Shown here one piece after another: positions 35,712-44,980 of a DNA stretch of 64,000 bases. Position 1 is the first letter of the stretch; each line of letters starts with the position of its first letter. The notes beneath the pieces were generated by a model, which searched no databases, had not been told where the DNA came from, and saw nothing but the letters and a program-made list of their open reading frames with translations. The position numbers and the translations under genes are program-made. The stretch is from JAFGBI01 sp964454025 (GTDB lineage Bacteria; Myxococcota_A; Polyangia; Polyangiales; Polyangiaceae), in the NCBI GenBank assembly GCA_964454025.1, contig CAYVRP010000017.1:1-64000 (forward strand), written 5' to 3'.

Positions 35712-38700
35712 ATGACCCGCTCCATGCGCGATTGGGTCCTCGGGATCGACGTCGGCGCGGAGAGCGTGAAGCTGGTCGCGATCCGGCGCGAAGGCGAGGC
35801 GTTCGAGGTGGTCCTGCGGCGCCGCGTCGAGCACCACAAGGCGCCGCACGCGGCGCTCCGCGCGGCGTTTGCGGGCGTCGACCTCCAGCGGGTCGCGAGC
35901 CTCGCCACGACGGGGCGGCTCGGCCGTACCCTGCGGGCGCCGACGGTGCCGACCAAGGCGGCGCTCCGGCGTGGGCTGCGCGCGCTCTACCCGCACCTCG
36001 ACGCCGCCACGGTGATCGGCATCGGCGCCCACGGCTTCATGGTGCTCGAGGTCCGCCCTGATGGGGGGGAGTGGTTCCAGCAGAACTCGCGCTGCTCGCA
36101 GGGGACAGGCAACTTCCTCTCCCAGCTCGTGGAGCGGTTCGGCCTGACGATCGAGGCGGCGTCCGAGCTCTGTGACCACGAGGCGCGGCCAGCGCCGCTG
36201 TCGGGTCGTTGTCCGGTGATCCTCAAGACGGACATGACCCACCTCGCCAACCAGGGTGAGGAGCGGAGCCGCATCCTGGCGGGGCTGTACGACGCCGTGG
36301 CGGAGAACGTGGTCGCGCTGGTGCGGCCACGGCTCGCGCCCCCGCGGGTGGTGCTGGTGGGGGGCGTCGCCCGCGCGGCCCGGATCCGCCGGACCATCGG
36401 GCGCTGGCTCGGGGAGCGGGGACTGCGGCTCGAGCCGGCCGGCCCCGACGACGAGCTGATGGAGGCCGTCGGCGCGGCGACCCACGCGCTCGAGGCGGCG
36501 CCGGTGGCCGCGCCCGCCTCGGTGGAGGCGCTGCTCGCCGCCACCGTCGACACGGAGATCGAGCGCGTGCCGGCGCTCCGCGGCGCCCTCGCGCGGGTGC
36601 GACGCCTGCCGCGGCCGGAGGGCGTGGCGAGCTGGGATCTGCCTCGGGAGGTGCTGCTCGGGCTCGACGTCGGCTCCACGGGCTCCAAGGCGGTGGCGAT
36701 CGACGTCGAAACCGGCGACCCGCTCTGGGAGGCGTACCTTCCGACCGAGGGCGCCCCCGTGCAAGCGGCGCAGCGGCTGCTCGGGCGGTGGCAAGCAGAG
36801 GTCGGCGCGAGGGCGGCGATCCGCGGCTTCGGCGTCACCGGGTCCGGGCGGGAGATCGTCGGTTCGTTGCTGCGCACCGCCTACGGTGACGGGGCCGTGT
36901 TCGTGCTCAACGAGATCGCCGCCCACGCGCGGGGCGCACTGGCCTACGATGCGGAGGTCGACACCATCTTCGAGATCGGGGGACAGGATGCCAAGTACAT
37001 CCGCCTGGAGGGCGGGCGCGTCACCGACGCCGCGATGAACGAGGCCTGCAGCGCCGGCACGGGCTCCTTCATCGCCGAACAGGGCGCCCGGCTCGAGGGG
37101 GGCGATCCGGTCGAGCTCGGACGCCGCGCGCTCGACGCCGACGTGGGGGTGTCGCTGGGGCAGCACTGCTCCGTCTTCATGGCGGAGGTGATCGACGAGG
37201 CGATCGCCCAGGGGGTCGAACGCGACGCGATCATCGCCGGGCTCTTCGACTCGGTGGTGCAGAACTACCTGAACCGGGTCAAGGGGCCGCGAACGGTGGG
37301 TCGCCGCGTCTTCTGCCAGGGGATGCCCTTCAGCTCCGACGCGCTCGCGGCGGCGGTCGCCCGCCAGACGGGGGCGACGGTGGTGGTGCCGCCGAACCCG
37401 GGCACCATCGGCGCCCTCGGGATCGCCTTGCTGGCGCGCGACGAGGGGCTCCCGGAACGCGCGCCCCGGCCGCTCGAGCCGGCGGCCATGCTCGCCGCCC
37501 GGTTGCGGGCGCGGGACACGCTCGTGTGCCGCTCCACCCAGGGCTGCGGGGCGCCCGGGAACCGCTGCCGCATCGACCGCCTGGTGACGGAGATCGGCGG
37601 CGTCGAGCAGCGGTTCCTCTGGGGCGGGGGCTGCTCGAAGTACGACCGCGGCGCGGCGCGGCGCAAGCTCCCGGACGGGATGCCGGACCCGTTCCGTGAC
37701 CGCGAGCGCCTCGTGGACGACGTGCTGGCGGGGCTGCGGCCGGCGCCCGGGCGGCCCGTGGTGGCGTTCAGCGACGAGTTCGTGCTCAAGGGGCACACCC
37801 CGCTCTTCGCGACCTTCTTCGCCGAGCTCGGGCTCCGGGTCGACGTGGCGCGGCGGGCAGGGGGTGCGGTGCTGCGGCGAGGCATCGAGGGGGGGCGGCT
37901 CCCGTACTGCGCCCCGATGCAACTCTTTCACGGCGTGGTGTTCGAGCTGGTCGACCGGCGCCCGGACCTGTTGTTCCTCCCCCTCGTACGCTCGATCCCG
38001 CGCGTGGACGACGCCGACGCCGGCGAGCTCTGCCCGCTGGTCCTCGGCAGCCCCGACGTGGTCGGCGGCGTACTGCCGCCCGGCGGCCCGCGGGTCGTAC
38101 GGTCGGTGATCGATTTCGACCAGGCGGGGTACCGCGGGGCGCGGTTCCGAGAGGCGATGCGCGGGGTGGCGGCGGACGTCGGGGTACCTGCGGGGTGGGA
38201 GCGCGCGCTCGAGCGCGCGGTCGCCGTGCAGGAGGCGTTCGAGCAGCGCTGCCTTTCGCTCGGCCGGGAAGCGCTCGCCCGGTGCGCCGCCGAGGGGGTG
38301 GTCCCGGTCGTCGTCCACGGGCGCCCGTACACGGTCTATAACGACGTGTTGAACTCGAACGTGCCGAGCCTCCTGCGCACCCTCGGCGCGGTCGCCATCC
38401 CGCTCGATTGCTTCCCGGTCGATCCGACCGCGCCCGCGTTGCCGCGCCAGTACTGGGGCTACACGCAGCGCAACCTGCGCGCCGCGCACACCGTGCGGCG
38501 GACCCCCGGGGTCTACTCGGTCTTCTGCAGCAACTACGCCTGCGGTCCGGACAGCTTCGGCCTGCATTTCTTCGCCTACGCCATGCAGGGGAAGCCGAGC
38601 GCCGTCATCGAAACCGACGGGCACTCCGGGGACGCGGGCACGAAGACCCGCCTGGAGGCGTTCCTGTACTGCGTCGATGGCGACCGTCGGCTCGGCGCCT

Positions 38701-40133
38701 CGCAGCGGGGCGCGGCCGCCGACTTCGCGCGGCTCGACGGCCCCGGGATCGACTGGGCGGAGACCCGCCGGCGCGACGCGCGCGTGCTGCTGCCCCGCAT
38801 GAGCGAGAACGCGGTGGTGGCGGCGGCCGCGCTGCGCGCGGAGGGGCTGCGCGCCGAGGCGCTGCCGCCCACCACGCGCGACGACGTGCGCGTCGGGCGC
38901 CAGCACACCTCGGGGAAGGAGTGCGTGCCCATGATGATCACCCTGGGCGCGCTGCTCAACCGCGTCCGGGCGCTCCCCGACCCGAAGGAGCCGGTGACGC
39001 TCTTCATGCCGACGGCGCGGGGACCCTGTCGGTTCGGCGTCTACGGTTCGCTCTACCGGATCGCGCTCGAGCGGTTGGGGCTCGCCGAGCGGGTCGCGCT
39101 CGTCTCGCCGGACGACACCGACTACTTCGCCGGGATGAGCGCGGGGTTCGCGGCCAAGCTCTGGATCGGGTTCGTGGTGCACGATCTGCTCGAGGCGATG
39201 CTCCTCTTCACTCGCCCGGTCGAGCGCGAGCGAGGCGCCGCGGACGCGACGTTCGCGCGGTTCCTCGCCGACCTGCTCGCGCTCATGGAGCGGCGGGCCG
39301 CCGGCTCGCTCACGGCCGCGCTGATCGAGCTGGGGACCGGGATGTGGGGGACGCGCTCGCTGGTGCGGCGCGCCGCCGCCGAGTTCGCGGCGCTCGCCGA
39401 CCTCGGACGCGAGGTGCCGAGCGTGGCCGTGGTGGGCGAGATCTACGTGCGCCTGGACCCGTTCGCCAACGACTCCCTCGTGCGCAAGCTGGAGGATCGG
39501 GGGCTGCGCGTGCGGTTCGCCCCCTTCACGGAGTGGCTCGAGTACACGACGTTCCTCGGCGAGGAGCGCGTGGCTGGTGGCCGCCCTACCTCGGGGGACC
39601 ATGCGTTGGGGACCCCGCTGAAGGGGCTGATCCAGCGGGTGTCCTCGGGCGTGCTCCACGCCGCGGCGGCGCGGGCGATGGGGTGGGGACCGCCCACCTC
39701 GGTCGAGCAGACGCTGGCCGCGGCGGCGCCCTTCGTCGACCCGAGGCTGGAAGGGGAGGCGGCGCTGACGGTCGGCGCGCCGCTGCACGAGCTCCGCGAC
39801 GGGCGGATCCAGGGGGTCGTCATCGTGGGACCGCACGAATGCCTGCCCTGCAAGGTGGCCGAGTCCCAGTACGGAAAGGTCGTCGAGACGACGTCGTTTC
39901 CGTACCTCGGCGTCGCCGTGAACGGGGATCCGGTGGACGGCGAGCTCATCGACCGCTTCGCGTACGACGTCCACGCGGCACACCGCGCCCGCAAGGGGCG
40001 GTGGATGGCGCCGCGCCGTCTCCGATCGAGCATCCTGCCGGTGTATCCGGGCCGGGGGAGGAACGATGCCGCAGGGGCTGCGGACCACGTCTGCCCCCGC
40101 CTCGTAGCGGACGCGGCTCGGACCCCGGAGTGA
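35712..40133 (+). CDS. Giant acyl-CoA dehydratase activase-related protein (BadF/HgdC type)
   Basis: This 1473-residue protein has two consecutive ASKHA ATPase domains of the BadF/BadG/HgdC family. The first (~8-265) has GIDVGAESVKLVAI, RCSQGTGNF and GRCPVILKTDM. The second (~315-580) has GLDVGSTGSKAVAID, GGQDAKYI, EACSAGTGSF and QHCSVFMAEV. Each keeps two Cys that could ligate a bridging [4Fe-4S] cluster. A dehydratase-like/DUF2229 part follows, with more Cys motifs (CSTQGCGAPGNRC, NYACGPDSFG, ECLPCK near the end). Relatives use ATP to drive one electron into a 2-hydroxyacyl-CoA dehydratase or benzoyl-CoA reductase-like partner. The substrate is unknown and no partner gene is adjacent. The last ~277 codons are inside a tandem duplication. 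ATG at 35712; an alternative is 35724. Confidence 0.85.
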   Translation: MTRSMRDWVLGIDVGAESVKLVAIRREGEAFEVVLRRRVEHHKAPHAALRAAFAGVDLQRVASLATTGRLGRTLRAPTVPTKAALRRGLRALYPHLDAATVIGIGAHGFMVLEVRPDGGEWFQQNSRCSQGTGNFLSQLVERFGLTIEAASELCDHEARPAPLSGRCPVILKTDMTHLANQGEERSRILAGLYDAVAENVVALVRPRLAPPRVVLVGGVARAARIRRTIGRWLGERGLRLEPAGPDDELMEAVGAATHALEAAPVAAPASVEALLAATVDTEIERVPALRGALARVRRLPRPEGVASWDLPREVLLGLDVGSTGSKAVAIDVETGDPLWEAYLPTEGAPVQAAQRLLGRWQAEVGARAAIRGFGVTGSGREIVGSLLRTAYGDGAVFVLNEIAAHARGALAYDAEVDTIFEIGGQDAKYIRLEGGRVTDAAMNEACSAGTGSFIAEQGARLEGGDPVELGRRALDADVGVSLGQHCSVFMAEVIDEAIAQGVERDAIIAGLFDSVVQNYLNRVKGPRTVGRRVFCQGMPFSSDALAAAVARQTGATVVVPPNPGTIGALGIALLARDEGLPERAPRPLEPAAMLAARLRARDTLVCRSTQGCGAPGNRCRIDRLVTEIGGVEQRFLWGGGCSKYDRGAARRKLPDGMPDPFRDRERLVDDVLAGLRPAPGRPVVAFSDEFVLKGHTPLFATFFAELGLRVDVARRAGGAVLRRGIEGGRLPYCAPMQLFHGVVFELVDRRPDLLFLPLVRSIPRVDDADAGELCPLVLGSPDVVGGVLPPGGPRVVRSVIDFDQAGYRGARFREAMRGVAADVGVPAGWERALERAVAVQEAFEQRCLSLGREALARCAAEGVVPVVVHGRPYTVYNDVLNSNVPSLLRTLGAVAIPLDCFPVDPTAPALPRQYWGYTQRNLRAAHTVRRTPGVYSVFCSNYACGPDSFGLHFFAYAMQGKPSAVIETDGHSGDAGTKTRLEAFLYCVDGDRRLGASQRGAAADFARLDGPGIDWAETRRRDARVLLPRMSENAVVAAAALRAEGLRAEALPPTTRDDVRVGRQHTSGKECVPMMITLGALLNRVRALPDPKEPVTLFMPTARGPCRFGVYGSLYRIALERLGLAERVALVSPDDTDYFAGMSAGFAAKLWIGFVVHDLLEAMLLFTRPVERERGAADATFARFLADLLALMERRAAGSLTAALIELGTGMWGTRSLVRRAAAEFAALADLGREVPSVAVVGEIYVRLDPFANDSLVRKLEDRGLRVRFAPFTEWLEYTTFLGEERVAGGRPTSGDHALGTPLKGLIQRVSSGVLHAAAARAMGWGPPTSVEQTLAAAAPFVDPRLEGEAALTVGAPLHELRDGRIQGVVIVGPHECLPCKVAESQYGKVVETTSFPYLGVAVNGDPVDGELIDRFAYDVHAAHRARKGRWMAPRRLRSSILPVYPGRGRNDAAGAADHVCPRLVADAARTPE

Positions 40134-41407
40134 CCCCGGGTGCGAGGGGCGCGGGGCGGTTTTGCTGCGCAGAACGGGCGATTCGGCGTAAGATTCCGCT
40201 GACGTGGCGCCGGGACCAGCAGGACCGAGGGCGCGCCCCTCCGCCGACCGGCGGCTCGGGCGCTACGAGCTCATCGCCGAGGTGGGCGAAACGGCGATCG
40301 GTATGGTCTTCGTGGGGCGCGTCGCCCTGGGCGCAGACCGCGGCCGGCCGGTCATGGTGCGTCGCGTCGAGAAGGGCGCCGAGCACGACGACGGAACCCT
40401 GCAGGCGCTGCGGGAGGCTGCCAACGAGGTGCTCGCCTTCAGGCACCCGCGCGTCCTGCCCGGGGTCGAGGCTCGTCTCGGCACCAGCCTCGTCATCGCC
40501 AATGGGTACGCGGAGGGCGAGCTCCTGCGGCAGCTCGCCCGGACCGCGCGGACGCGGGCCGTCGCGCTCGCCCCGGCGGTCGCCACCCGGCTGGTGGCCG
40601 ATCTCGTGGCGACCCTGGTCGACGTCCGTGACGCCCTGGCCGAGCTCGGCCGCGAGCGTCCGCTCGTCGGCGTCTGTCCGGACTGCGTGCTGGTCGACCC
40701 CCAGGGGCGCTGCCACCTGTCCGACCTCGGGCTCGCGACGCTCCGGCGACCGCCGCGACACGCGGAGCTGATGGCGTACCGGGCACCCGAGCAGCTCGGA
40801 CCGCCCGGGGAGGCGGACGAGCGCTCCGTCATCTTCAGCGTCGGCGTCATCTGGTGGGAGCTCCTCGCCAACCACAGCCTGTTCGGCGGGGGCAGCCAGG
40901 CCGCCGTCTGGCAGCGAGTACGGCAGGCTGCGATCTTGCCCCCCGCCGCGGCGAGCCCGGAGGCGCGCGCCGTGCTCATGCGCGCCCTCGAGCGGGACCC
41001 GGCACAGCGCTTCGCGACCCTGGACGCCTTCGCCGCGGCGCTGTCCGGGCTCGACGCGGGCTCGACGGCGCCGAGCGAGGAGGTGGCCCGCGCCGTCGAC
41101 GAGCTGGCCGGCGCCGCCCTGCGCGCGCGGCGGGCGGCGCTCGCCGCGGAGGCCCCGCCTTCGGGCGCCGCCAACGCCGTGCTCACGCCCGCGTCGGCGC
41201 TGCCCATCGGGGGGGAGGACGCATCGGCGGCCGCGCTCCCGCGGCCAGCTTCGTTCCTGTCGACGCGCCCCGCCGAGGAGGTGCCCGACGAGGGCGACTG
41301 GGAGCTCGAGGGGAGGGGGGCCGCGACGCCCGCCGGTGGGTCGCGAGGTTCTCCGGCGCCGGGGCAACGACGTCCAGGCGACGCCGCGCCGGTCACGGGC
41401 GTCGCGC
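39301..41407. repeat. Tandem duplication, copy 1 (2107 bp)
   Basis: This copy holds the last ~277 codons of the activase gene, the 70-bp intergenic spacer and the first ~401 codons of a pseudokinase reading frame. I found no difference from copy 2 in the sequence or in the translated products. It starts with CCGGC. Confidence 0.95.
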
Positions 41408-42240
41408 CCGGCTCGCTCACGGCCGCGCTGATCGAGCTGGGGACCGGGATGTGGGGGACGCGCTCGCTGGTGCGGCGCGCCGCCGCCGAGTTCGCGGCGC
41501 TCGCCGACCTCGGACGCGAGGTGCCGAGCGTGGCCGTGGTGGGCGAGATCTACGTGCGCCTGGACCCGTTCGCCAACGACTCCCTCGTGCGCAAGCTGGA
41601 GGATCGGGGGCTGCGCGTGCGGTTCGCCCCCTTCACGGAGTGGCTCGAGTACACGACGTTCCTCGGCGAGGAGCGCGTGGCTGGTGGCCGCCCTACCTCG
41701 GGGGACCATGCGTTGGGGACCCCGCTGAAGGGGCTGATCCAGCGGGTGTCCTCGGGCGTGCTCCACGCCGCGGCGGCGCGGGCGATGGGGTGGGGACCGC
41801 CCACCTCGGTCGAGCAGACGCTGGCCGCGGCGGCGCCCTTCGTCGACCCGAGGCTGGAAGGGGAGGCGGCGCTGACGGTCGGCGCGCCGCTGCACGAGCT
41901 CCGCGACGGGCGGATCCAGGGGGTCGTCATCGTGGGACCGCACGAATGCCTGCCCTGCAAGGTGGCCGAGTCCCAGTACGGAAAGGTCGTCGAGACGACG
42001 TCGTTTCCGTACCTCGGCGTCGCCGTGAACGGGGATCCGGTGGACGGCGAGCTCATCGACCGCTTCGCGTACGACGTCCACGCGGCACACCGCGCCCGCA
42101 AGGGGCGGTGGATGGCGCCGCGCCGTCTCCGATCGAGCATCCTGCCGGTGTATCCGGGCCGGGGGAGGAACGATGCCGCAGGGGCTGCGGACCACGTCTG
42201 CCCCCGCCTCGTAGCGGACGCGGCTCGGACCCCGGAGTGA
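40204..42240 (+). CDS. Chimeric gene: pseudokinase head fused in frame to activase tail
   Basis: The frame of 678 residues was created by the tandem duplication. Residues ~1-401 equal the start of the intact pseudokinase at 42311. Residues ~402-678 equal ~1197-1473 of the activase protein. The join (GVAPGSLTAALIELGTG) is in frame because the duplication breakpoint happens to match phase. The product would have the kinase-like fold but lack the Pro-rich linker and transmembrane helix of the parent, and would carry the CLPCK-containing activase C-terminus. It has the same GTG start and upstream sequence as the parent, so it should be translated if transcribed. It may be a real young gene, a dead by-product, or an assembly artefact. 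Confidence 0.75.
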   Translation: MAPGPAGPRARPSADRRLGRYELIAEVGETAIGMVFVGRVALGADRGRPVMVRRVEKGAEHDDGTLQALREAANEVLAFRHPRVLPGVEARLGTSLVIANGYAEGELLRQLARTARTRAVALAPAVATRLVADLVATLVDVRDALAELGRERPLVGVCPDCVLVDPQGRCHLSDLGLATLRRPPRHAELMAYRAPEQLGPPGEADERSVIFSVGVIWWELLANHSLFGGGSQAAVWQRVRQAAILPPAAASPEARAVLMRALERDPAQRFATLDAFAAALSGLDAGSTAPSEEVARAVDELAGAALRARRAALAAEAPPSGAANAVLTPASALPIGGEDASAAALPRPASFLSTRPAEEVPDEGDWELEGRGAATPAGGSRGSPAPGQRRPGDAAPVTGVAPGSLTAALIELGTGMWGTRSLVRRAAAEFAALADLGREVPSVAVVGEIYVRLDPFANDSLVRKLEDRGLRVRFAPFTEWLEYTTFLGEERVAGGRPTSGDHALGTPLKGLIQRVSSGVLHAAAARAMGWGPPTSVEQTLAAAAPFVDPRLEGEAALTVGAPLHELRDGRIQGVVIVGPHECLPCKVAESQYGKVVETTSFPYLGVAVNGDPVDGELIDRFAYDVHAAHRARKGRWMAPRRLRSSILPVYPGRGRNDAAGAADHVCPRLVADAARTPE

Positions 42241-43514
42241 CCCCGGGTGCGAGGGGCGCGGGGCGGTTTTGCTGCGCAGAACGGGCGATTCGGCGTAAGA
42301 TTCCGCTGACGTGGCGCCGGGACCAGCAGGACCGAGGGCGCGCCCCTCCGCCGACCGGCGGCTCGGGCGCTACGAGCTCATCGCCGAGGTGGGCGAAACG
42401 GCGATCGGTATGGTCTTCGTGGGGCGCGTCGCCCTGGGCGCAGACCGCGGCCGGCCGGTCATGGTGCGTCGCGTCGAGAAGGGCGCCGAGCACGACGACG
42501 GAACCCTGCAGGCGCTGCGGGAGGCTGCCAACGAGGTGCTCGCCTTCAGGCACCCGCGCGTCCTGCCCGGGGTCGAGGCTCGTCTCGGCACCAGCCTCGT
42601 CATCGCCAATGGGTACGCGGAGGGCGAGCTCCTGCGGCAGCTCGCCCGGACCGCGCGGACGCGGGCCGTCGCGCTCGCCCCGGCGGTCGCCACCCGGCTG
42701 GTGGCCGATCTCGTGGCGACCCTGGTCGACGTCCGTGACGCCCTGGCCGAGCTCGGCCGCGAGCGTCCGCTCGTCGGCGTCTGTCCGGACTGCGTGCTGG
42801 TCGACCCCCAGGGGCGCTGCCACCTGTCCGACCTCGGGCTCGCGACGCTCCGGCGACCGCCGCGACACGCGGAGCTGATGGCGTACCGGGCACCCGAGCA
42901 GCTCGGACCGCCCGGGGAGGCGGACGAGCGCTCCGTCATCTTCAGCGTCGGCGTCATCTGGTGGGAGCTCCTCGCCAACCACAGCCTGTTCGGCGGGGGC
43001 AGCCAGGCCGCCGTCTGGCAGCGAGTACGGCAGGCTGCGATCTTGCCCCCCGCCGCGGCGAGCCCGGAGGCGCGCGCCGTGCTCATGCGCGCCCTCGAGC
43101 GGGACCCGGCACAGCGCTTCGCGACCCTGGACGCCTTCGCCGCGGCGCTGTCCGGGCTCGACGCGGGCTCGACGGCGCCGAGCGAGGAGGTGGCCCGCGC
43201 CGTCGACGAGCTGGCCGGCGCCGCCCTGCGCGCGCGGCGGGCGGCGCTCGCCGCGGAGGCCCCGCCTTCGGGCGCCGCCAACGCCGTGCTCACGCCCGCG
43301 TCGGCGCTGCCCATCGGGGGGGAGGACGCATCGGCGGCCGCGCTCCCGCGGCCAGCTTCGTTCCTGTCGACGCGCCCCGCCGAGGAGGTGCCCGACGAGG
43401 GCGACTGGGAGCTCGAGGGGAGGGGGGCCGCGACGCCCGCCGGTGGGTCGCGAGGTTCTCCGGCGCCGGGGCAACGACGTCCAGGCGACGCCGCGCCGGT
43501 CACGGGCGTCGCGC
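41408..43514. repeat. Tandem duplication, copy 2 (2107 bp)
   Basis: This is the head-to-tail second copy. Identity with copy 1 ends at 43519, because CCGGC is present at all three breakpoints (39301, 41408, 43515), indicating a 5-bp microhomology junction. Confidence 0.95.
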
Positions 43515-44947
43515 CCGGCGCGCCGCCCGTGACGCCGCTCTCGTCGCCGGAGCTGCCGGCGACCGTGCGCGAGGGTCCCGTGCGACGTCAGCGGTCCGAG
43601 CGGCGGGAGCGGCAAGACGCGCCCGAGCAGGCAGCGGCTCCAGGCCCCATGGGCGAGGCTCGGCCCCGATCGCCGGCGGGTCGAGCGGCCACCGAGCCTG
43701 CACTCCGCGAGGTGGCGCCCCCGCCTCGCGAGGCTGGCGGTGCGGGTCCGTGGGCGCGCCCGCCTGCCGGACCCGCCACGCGAGACCCTGCGCTGCGTCC
43801 GGAGACGAGTGCGTTACCGCCCTCGCCCCTCGGCGCGGTCCGACCGCGCACCCTGCCGCCCCGCCCACGAGGGTCCGTCACGCCGCCGCGGCCGGGCCGG
43901 CGGGCTTCCGAGGAACCTGGCGGTGTCATGCCCACGCCGGCCTGCGCGCCACCTGCCCCCGGCACCCGAGCGGACGCACTCCTCGCGGGATCGGCGGCCG
44001 ACGCACCAGCCGTGCGGCTCCCCGGTGCAACCACGCCGGGCCTCGAGGCGGAGCGGAATGACGTGGACCTCGCCCCCGACAGCCAGCGTGACACGGTCGA
44101 AATCGGGGTGGTGGGAACCGTCGCGGACGTGCCAGCCCCGGGCCAGGGCGACGCAGCGGGCGTCGAGGCGGAGCTGGCGCCGGAGGCGACCGAGCCGCTG
44201 CTGGCCTCGGAGTCGTTGGCGGGACCGCGGCAGCGTTCCGGGACGACCGCGCGTCCGCCCCCGGCGCCCGCGGCCGGTGAGGTCGCCACCCACGAGCCGA
44301 GCGCCGTGGGGCTCGGGCGGCTCGCCGCGTCAATCCGCGGGCAAGTGGAGCCGGAGGCGGAAGCCGTGCCGGGGGCGGGAATCGCGGTTGTCGAGCCGAC
44401 CGAGCTCGGGGCGTCGCCCCGGAGGCGCTCGCTGGCGCCGTGGGTGCTCCTGGCGGGGGGCGCGAGCTTCACGGTCGCCTTCGCGGTCGCCGCGCTCGTG
44501 ATGATCCGGGGCCAGCCAGAGCCTGTCCTCTCGGCGAGCCCGGGGGCCTCGGCGGTCCCCGAGGCGTCGACATCGCGGCCGGTGGCGGCGGCGGCGAGCG
44601 CGCTCACCGTGCTCTCATCCGTCTCCCTGTCGCCGTCACTGTCCGCGGCGCCGGCAGCGGCGGAGTCCGCCTCGGTGGTCCCCGCCGCGCCGCCTTCGTC
44701 ACCGCCCCCCGGGGTGGTCCCCGCCGCGCTGCCTTCGTCGCCGCTCCGCGCGGCAGGTGCGATCGCCCCCGCCCGACGGGCGGCGGTGGCGCGGCCTGCC
44801 GAGGCGGCGATGGCGCCGGCGCCGGGAGTCCCTGCCGACGGTGAGGGAGCGGCGTCGAGCCCCGCAGAGCCGCGGCCGCCCGCCGTGACGCCGCGGGAGG
44901 TGGGCCCGGCCGCGCCCTCCCCCGACGCGCCCTCGCCCTATGATTGA
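42311..44947 (+). CDS. Membrane-anchored Ser/Thr pseudokinase with long Pro/Ala linker
   Basis: This 878-residue protein has a kinase-like N-terminal domain (~18-275). The fold landmarks are visible but key residues are missing. The Gly loop is GETAIGMVF, the ATP-lysine position reads VMVRRV, the HRDLKPxN loop is replaced by GVCPDCVLV without the catalytic Asp, DFG is DLG, and YRAPEQ is kept. It is therefore probably inactive and serves as a scaffold or sensor. Residues ~280-700 are Pro/Ala/Glu-rich and likely disordered. One transmembrane helix lies at ~711-733, followed by a ~140-residue Ala/Pro/Ser tail. The start is the GTG at 42311, 70 nt after the chimeric gene. Confidence 0.83.
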   Translation: MAPGPAGPRARPSADRRLGRYELIAEVGETAIGMVFVGRVALGADRGRPVMVRRVEKGAEHDDGTLQALREAANEVLAFRHPRVLPGVEARLGTSLVIANGYAEGELLRQLARTARTRAVALAPAVATRLVADLVATLVDVRDALAELGRERPLVGVCPDCVLVDPQGRCHLSDLGLATLRRPPRHAELMAYRAPEQLGPPGEADERSVIFSVGVIWWELLANHSLFGGGSQAAVWQRVRQAAILPPAAASPEARAVLMRALERDPAQRFATLDAFAAALSGLDAGSTAPSEEVARAVDELAGAALRARRAALAAEAPPSGAANAVLTPASALPIGGEDASAAALPRPASFLSTRPAEEVPDEGDWELEGRGAATPAGGSRGSPAPGQRRPGDAAPVTGVAPGAPPVTPLSSPELPATVREGPVRRQRSERRERQDAPEQAAAPGPMGEARPRSPAGRAATEPALREVAPPPREAGGAGPWARPPAGPATRDPALRPETSALPPSPLGAVRPRTLPPRPRGSVTPPRPGRRASEEPGGVMPTPACAPPAPGTRADALLAGSAADAPAVRLPGATTPGLEAERNDVDLAPDSQRDTVEIGVVGTVADVPAPGQGDAAGVEAELAPEATEPLLASESLAGPRQRSGTTARPPPAPAAGEVATHEPSAVGLGRLAASIRGQVEPEAEAVPGAGIAVVEPTELGASPRRRSLAPWVLLAGGASFTVAFAVAALVMIRGQPEPVLSASPGASAVPEASTSRPVAAAASALTVLSSVSLSPSLSAAPAAAESASVVPAAPPSSPPPGVVPAALPSSPLRAAGAIAPARRAAVARPAEAAMAPAPGVPADGEGAASSPAEPRPPAVTPREVGPAAPSPDAPSPYD

Positions 44948-44980
44948 GCAGAGGCCGTCGGCCGCGGCCCCGTCGGGAGC

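Noticed and set aside
35253..40088. 1611-codon open frame on the minus strand opposite the activase gene
   Set aside because: His/Arg/Pro-rich translation without family motifs, exactly antisense to a gene with strong domain signatures; a GC-rich shadow frame.
39946..42195. 749-codon minus-strand frame across the duplication
   Set aside because: Mirrors the GC-skewed third positions of the plus-strand genes; no motif.
39301..43519. Duplication considered as a mobile element
   Set aside because: No transposase, terminal inverted repeats or target-site duplication; contents are parts of two neighbouring genes.
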